Shown here: piece after piece, positions 60,257 to 64,000 of the stretch
Layout: each line of letters begins with the position of its first letter
Position numbering within the stretch: position 1 is the stretch's first letter
Program-made: the position numbers and the translations under genes
The notes under the pieces: generated by a model
Databases searched by the model: none
The model's input: the letters and a program-made list of their open reading frames with translations, nothing else
What the model was told of the DNA's origin: nothing
Assembly: GCA_964017145.1 (NCBI GenBank)
Contig: OZ024843.1
Coordinates: 2,967,001-3,031,000 of the forward strand
From: Agrocybe praecox
Lineage: Eukaryota; Basidiomycota; Agaricomycetes; Agaricales; Agrocybaceae
Length of the DNA stretch: 64,000 bases
Direction of reading: 5' to 3'

Positions 60257-61755
60257 CGGCTGATGCCCAACCTGTGCTACGGGCGTTTTCTTGTTGACTT
60301 TGGGAGACTATCTTGTTGTGTAACCAAGTGAAAGACGCGTCAAGTCGCGTCAATATATGTTGAGCTAAACGAGTTCGGAGTTTGAACTGACTTGTGCCGG
60401 TGGTCATCAACAGCCTCAACGTCAACCTCAATCTGTACCCCATCCATACCCCAAATTTATACGTATTCGTATCCTGGCCGCCCGCAACCTGTGCGTCCAT
60501 GAACACCCCCGTCGCCCACCACACCCACTCGCACTTCGTACGGACACGGCCATGCTCCCGTCGTACCACCCAGCACGGCGCCGTCTGGTCCTCTCCTCCC
60601 TTGACTCGATCCCCCTCCCAACCCTTATCGAGCCCCAACAACCCTAGGCTCAAGTTAGTCCGGTCCACCTAGGTCATCCTAGTCGACCGTACTATTCTGC
60701 CATCCGCAAAACTTTCGGGTGCGCCGGGTGTACCTTCGCAGAACTCAAGTTCGTTATCAGTTGCTACGGGTCGTGCGGCGTCCAAGCACCAGTACTCCTC
60801 CCTTCATCCGCATCGGCTGCGATTTCCTCATCCCTGTCAACGGGGGCAGCGTCGGTGAACGTAAACGCGACGGATACTGTCTGCCGTATGTCGCACAATA
60901 GTGGAAGTGGGATTTTGTTGCCTTTGACTCCACCAGCGCCTTTGATGGCGGGTTCGAGTTTCCCATTGTCGTCGTCGTCGTCTTCTTCTTCTTCAGACCA
61001 TGATCGTCATCATAATCATCATTGACATTCGGCGTCGGCGATCAAGAGTCTTGGGATGGCCTCTGGCAGGGGAAAGAGCAGGAATATGACGAATACGAGC
61101 TCTATCGGGAGAGGGTTCTCGATGAGCAGGCAGACGGAACTGAGGGTCGCGTTGGCCGTGCGGGATGCTGCTGCATCTGCCTTTAACTCGCCTTTAGATG
61201 AAGTGGTTATCCTGTTGGTGCTATGCATTCGAGTTTTTTTTCTTAAACTAATTAAACAACGTCGATCAATAGAAACCAAAGACCTACAACAGACCTATAA
61301 TTCTCTTGTCTCCGAAATGCAGACTATCCTTGCCGACCATGCTTATCGACACGCACAGCAAGCCTTCCTCGCTGTATCTATGTCACCTGCGCAACCGCAA
61401 CCTCGTTCAGCTTCGCTGAGTTTTATCAACAGCTTGGCTATCCGCCCCCGTGGTTGTCTCAATGCCAATCCTTCGCCAACACCGACCGCTCAGAACTGAG
61501 CTCGCGTACACTCAGGTTGAACCCAAGAAGCTTCGGGAAGCATTGACCCCCCTTCAAAAGGTAGTTTGAATTTGGCGCTCATCTTTATTTTATTTTATCG
61601 AGGGCGGACCGCGGAGGGAGATTCCTATCTATTCTTGTTTTTATTTATTTAAAATGTTAGTGTCAAAAGAGTGGTCGTAAGAATGAATACTATGTTTGGA
61701 TTGTATACTGTGGTTCTTTGGCTTGACAAACGGCTTCAATAGTATACAGTACCAC
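60257..61755 (+). other. Island segment with broken reading frames
   Basis: 1.5 kb without a gene I can assemble. Plus-strand stretches look protein-like but lie in different frames: a segment near 60450-60530 with IRILAARNLCVHE, a Ser/Ala/Thr-rich stretch near 60700-61010 ending in a Ser run and HHNHH, one near 61030-61190 with DQESWDGLWQGKEQEYDEYE, and an open frame at 61056-61499 (147 codons, MASGRGKSRNMTNTSS). They may be parts of a decayed gene. The last 250 bases are AT-rich. TCG/TCT triplet repeats lie near 60970-60996. Confidence 0.35.
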
Positions 61756-62094
61756 TCAATACAACCCTGGTATCAATCGGTATAGGACCCTTTCTGCCCA
61801 GGCCTCCCACTCCGACTTAAAATGCGACTTGAGCAATTTATCTTCTATGTCCAATCTTGGAATAATAACCAAAGACCCAAGAGCAGCTGCGAACAACCAC
61901 GGGGCTGCGATCGTGCTCGTGCTTCCCAGCCATGGGTGGTGCACCAAAAAGAACCAGAGCACCACTTGTATAGCTGGGGCCCCGACAGAACCTACCCGTT
62001 CAGAAAGAACGGGCGGCTGCGGTGCAGTCATTACAGTGTGAATAGCCCATAGGGTAGTTAAAGAGAAAGGAACCCTAAGTAAGTGCATGTCCAT
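61756..62094 (-). pseudogene. Truncated isoprenylcysteine methyltransferase-like gene
   Basis: A 112-codon open frame (start 62094, MDMHLLRVPFSLTTLW) that resembles the two ends of Agaricomycete ICMT-like membrane methyltransferases. The N-terminal part is a membrane span followed by TAPQPPVLSERVG. The C-terminal part is AAALGSLVIIPRLDIEDKLL with KSEWEAWAERVLYRLIPGLY, the characteristic family ending (LL..F..EW..W..R..YRLIPG). The central membrane helices and the S-adenosylmethionine-binding RHPxYxG region, normally over 100 residues, are absent. It is probably an internally deleted relic. The longer open frame to 62256 extends into the repeat and is not part of the family. Enzymatic function is not expected. 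Confidence 0.65.
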
Positions 62095-62154
62095 GAACAC
62101 GATGTTCAGAGTTGTGCTATAGCATTGACGCACAGAAAGAAATTTAGCTTTAGC

Positions 62155-62388
62155 GTTAGAGCAAGGGATTTTGTAACATAACATCTGTACCATTATAAAA
62201 ATTGCATTGTAGACCATTCCAATGTGACGACAGTGCGAGAAAAGCATATTATACAATTAAGGTATCCAGAGAACGATGATGCAAGTCCAAAGAAATTTGT
62301 GACAAGAAGTATGGAAATGTAAAGCATTTACTTCTGTTGTATTGCGTTTACAAGCCTATGAAGATGTAAGAATTCAAGCTCATAATAA
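62155..62388. repeat. Direct repeat copy 2: functional ARL1 3' end
   Basis: Partner of 57494-57732. This copy is continuous with the working ARL1 gene: it contains the last coding exon (62328-62355), part of the preceding intron, and the 3' flank. Similarity may start at 62151, taking in a TAG that corresponds to the CDT2 stop in copy 1. Confidence 0.92.
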
Positions 62389-63220
62389 CAACCTGAATAA
62401 AGGTGAACGTACCAATCTAAGCCTTCTTCTAAGCCTTCTCCCTTAGTGGCGCAACTTCCTCTTACACTCCACGGCCGAGTCTTCTCCCCTCCGGCCAGTC
62501 CGAGTTGCTCACTGATCTCTTCTGGTTTGAGCGCCCCATCAACGTCTTGCTTATTACAGAATACCAGTAAAGGCGCTCCCTTCAGCTCCTCTTCAGAAAG
62601 CATCGTTAGGAGTTCAGTTCGTGATGTTGTTAAACGTGAATGGTCGGATGAATCTATGACATAGATAATAGCGGAAGTGTTTGGGAAATAGCATCGCCAA
62701 TAAGGCCTTTTGTGATTCCGCGCTGATTAGTCAGAGTATACACTGTATGAGCTGTGGCGTTCACCTTATACTTGACTGGCCGCCAAGGTCCCAAACTTGA
62801 AATTTGATGTTCTTGTACTGAGGGAGGTCAGCGTTGATGCATTCTAAGATTATCTTGCAGGTAAGAATTTACCTGTACGGTTTCTACATTGAAGCCAATT
62901 GCTTGAAGCGAGTCAGTGGGAATACATCTATGTGATGACTATGAAATGGAACGTACTGGGTATGGTAGATACAACTTCTCCAATCTAATAAGCGGTATTA
63001 GCAATATAATGAAGAAAGAAAAATAAAACATACCTGCAACCGGTAAAGAATCGTAGTCTAAAGGAATCGGTGAATCCAAGTAAACACCCGGCGACGCCAA
63101 CGTAGCACTCACCTTGCCGGCTGAGTCAAGTCCTAGCATGAGAATCCGGACATCTTGGTCCTTACTCCATCGAACCAGCGAGGTCAAGGACGAGAAAAGA
63201 GTGGATATCGAGAGCCCCAT
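62328..63220 (-). CDS. ARL1: ARF-like small GTPase ARL1
   Basis: Golgi GTPase that recruits GRIP-domain golgins. Start at 63220, MGLSISTLFSSLTSL, with Gly2 for myristoylation. The G1 loop is GLDSAGKTT, split between exons, with TTILYRLQ supplied by a 24 nt exon (63034-63057). Then IGEVVSTIPTIGFNVETVQ, including a 29 nt exon (62873-62901), VWDLGGQSSIRPYWRCYF, the guanine-specificity NKQD in LLVFCNKQDVDG, and SCATKGEGLEEGLDW. The final intron leads to LVNAIQQK. Reading through that intron gives a false tail with extra residues. All switch residues are present. Seven exons at least. Its last exon is duplicated 4.7 kb away beside CDT2. Confidence 0.94.
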
Positions 63221-63391
63221 TATAGAGTACCGCGCTTAGAAAGTGGAAGTGTGAAAGAAACGGAGGAAGGGGTACTGCAGTGCTTGGTATAACCTTTACC
63301 ACGTGAGTCTACGCGATACATTCAATCAATTTGATTTCGGCGTTTTCTCACTTTCCCGACTTCCACTGATCTCTACTGTATATAATTCGAC

Positions 63392-64000
63392 ATGGGTGAA
63401 ATCTCAACACCTCCCCAAACCGACCCTCAAAATGTAAACAAAAGAATACAAAAAAAGGCCAAGGGGAAGAGAAAAAAAGCGGACGGCTCTCAGCCTCAGG
63501 ATATAGCCAAAGCAGATGATAAAAAAGAGGAACCGGAACTGGATTTTTCAATCGAAGACGCTAAAGAATCTGCTGCAGACAGGCAAGCCCGCAAGAGAGC
63601 TTTGCGAGAGGCTAGACGAAAACAGCCACCTCAGCCTGATAGTACCACCCCTGCAGGATCACCACAGAAAGGCAAGAAGAGGAAACATAGTGCCGAGGCT
63701 GAAGATACAGTCACTGCCGAAGATACCACTTCTGCTGCTGCTGCTGCTGAACCCCCAAAAAAGAAGCACAAGAATAGGACTGAGTTCGCTGATCCAAGGG
63801 GGGATGAAGCATTGAATAGTCAAGCCCGTAAAGGTGCGCCACCTATGTCTATATCTTGTTGCAGTCTATGCTGTATTTCAAAGATGCTGACCGTTCTACT
63901 GTTTTTGTCAGCTTTGGAATATGTATTTACCCAATTTAACAGGCCCAAGAAGTGGAAGTTCAATAAAGCGAGGCAAAACTGGCTTATCCGTAATGTTTGG
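63392..64000 (+). CDS. WKF-domain protein (C7orf50-like), 5' part
   Basis: Start at 63392 (MGEISTPPQTDPQNVN). The N-terminal 150 residues are Lys-rich and disordered, with nuclear/nucleolar-type basic clusters (QKKAKGKRKKADGSQ, PPKKKHKNRTEFADP) and an Ala run. An intron at about 63835-63911 joins ALNSQARK to ALEYVFTQFNRPKKWKFNKA and RQNWLIRNVW, which is the core of the WKF (DUF2373) domain found in human C7orf50. The gene runs off the right edge. A nucleolar or ribosome-biogenesis role is likely from the composition and family, but is not shown here. It is divergent from ARL1 with 171 bases between starts. Confidence 0.8.
   Translation, partial: MGEISTPPQTDPQNVNKRIQKKAKGKRKKADGSQPQDIAKADDKKEEPELDFSIEDAKESAADRQARKRALREARRKQPPQPDSTTPAGSPQKGKKRKHSAEAEDTVTAEDTTSAAAAAEPPKKKHKNRTEFADPRGDEALNSQARKGAPPMSISCCSLCCISKMLTVLLFLSALEYVFTQFNRPKKWKFNKARQNWLIRNVW

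Noticed and set aside
62095..62256. N-terminal extension of the ICMT-like frame
   Set aside because: These codons lie in the ARL1-derived repeat and have no family similarity.
62356..62415. Extra residues between EGLDW and LVNAIQQK in ARL1
   Set aside because: They are read-through of the last intron; splicing gives the normal ARL1 C-terminus.

Overview
The window is a gene-dense piece of a fungal nuclear genome, almost certainly a mushroom-forming basidiomycete (Agaricomycetes). The evidence is nearly back-to-back genes on both strands, many short introns (about 45-65 nt) with GT...AG ends, exons as small as 7 nt, and proteins that fit basidiomycete versions of conserved families. I see no tRNA or rRNA gene, CRISPR array, transposase or reverse transcriptase. 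Nearly all coding regions are split, so the stated spans are genomic extents from start codon to stop codon.

Layout. 0-8 kb: end of COQ2 (+), a Ytp1-like membrane protein (-), a poorly coding 1.9 kb stretch, and an MFS permease of the Dal5/Liz1 type (+). 8-16 kb, minus strand: DRE2/anamorsin, a forkhead transcription factor and the STRIPAK subunit Far11/STRIP. 16-20 kb: a Pho80-type cyclin (+) followed by a 1.3 kb pyrimidine-rich tract. 20-27 kb, minus strand: ubiquitin-activating enzyme UBA1 and the splicing factor cactin. 27-38 kb: mitochondrial ClpX (+), RanBP1 (-), p24/EMP24 (+), kinesin-8 (-), dihydroorotase (+) and a mitochondrial b5-reductase-fold flavoprotein (-). 38-51 kb: a C2H2 zinc-finger factor (+), a large GAS2/GAR-domain coiled-coil protein (-), a small coiled-coil membrane protein (-) and a WG-repeat low-complexity protein (-). 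52-57.5 kb: a single-pass membrane protein (+), homoisocitrate dehydrogenase LYS12 (-) and CDT2 (+). 57.5-62.3 kb: an island of decayed or lineage-specific sequence bounded by two direct copies of the ARL1 3' end. 62.3-64 kb: ARL1 (-) and the start of a WKF-domain protein (+).

Most genes are independent housekeeping functions: ubiquinone and lysine biosynthesis, pyrimidine biosynthesis, Fe-S assembly, mitochondrial proteostasis, nuclear transport, secretory traffic, ubiquitination and cell-cycle control. Several head-to-head pairs share short promoters: YRB1/EMP24, KIP3/URA4 and LYS12/CDT2. The LYS12/CDT2 promoter carries an MluI cell-cycle box, which fits the known MBF control of cdt2 in fission yeast.

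I do not see a multi-gene novel system. The parts most worth a second look are: (i) the CDT2-ARL1 island, which looks like an insertion into a formerly convergent CDT2/ARL1 junction with a 234-239 bp target-duplication-like repeat; (ii) the cluster of 7, 7, 16 and 17 nt micro-exons in mitochondrial ClpX, one of which encodes the Walker A motif; and (iii) the WG-repeat protein, a candidate Argonaute-binding (AGO-hook) protein.
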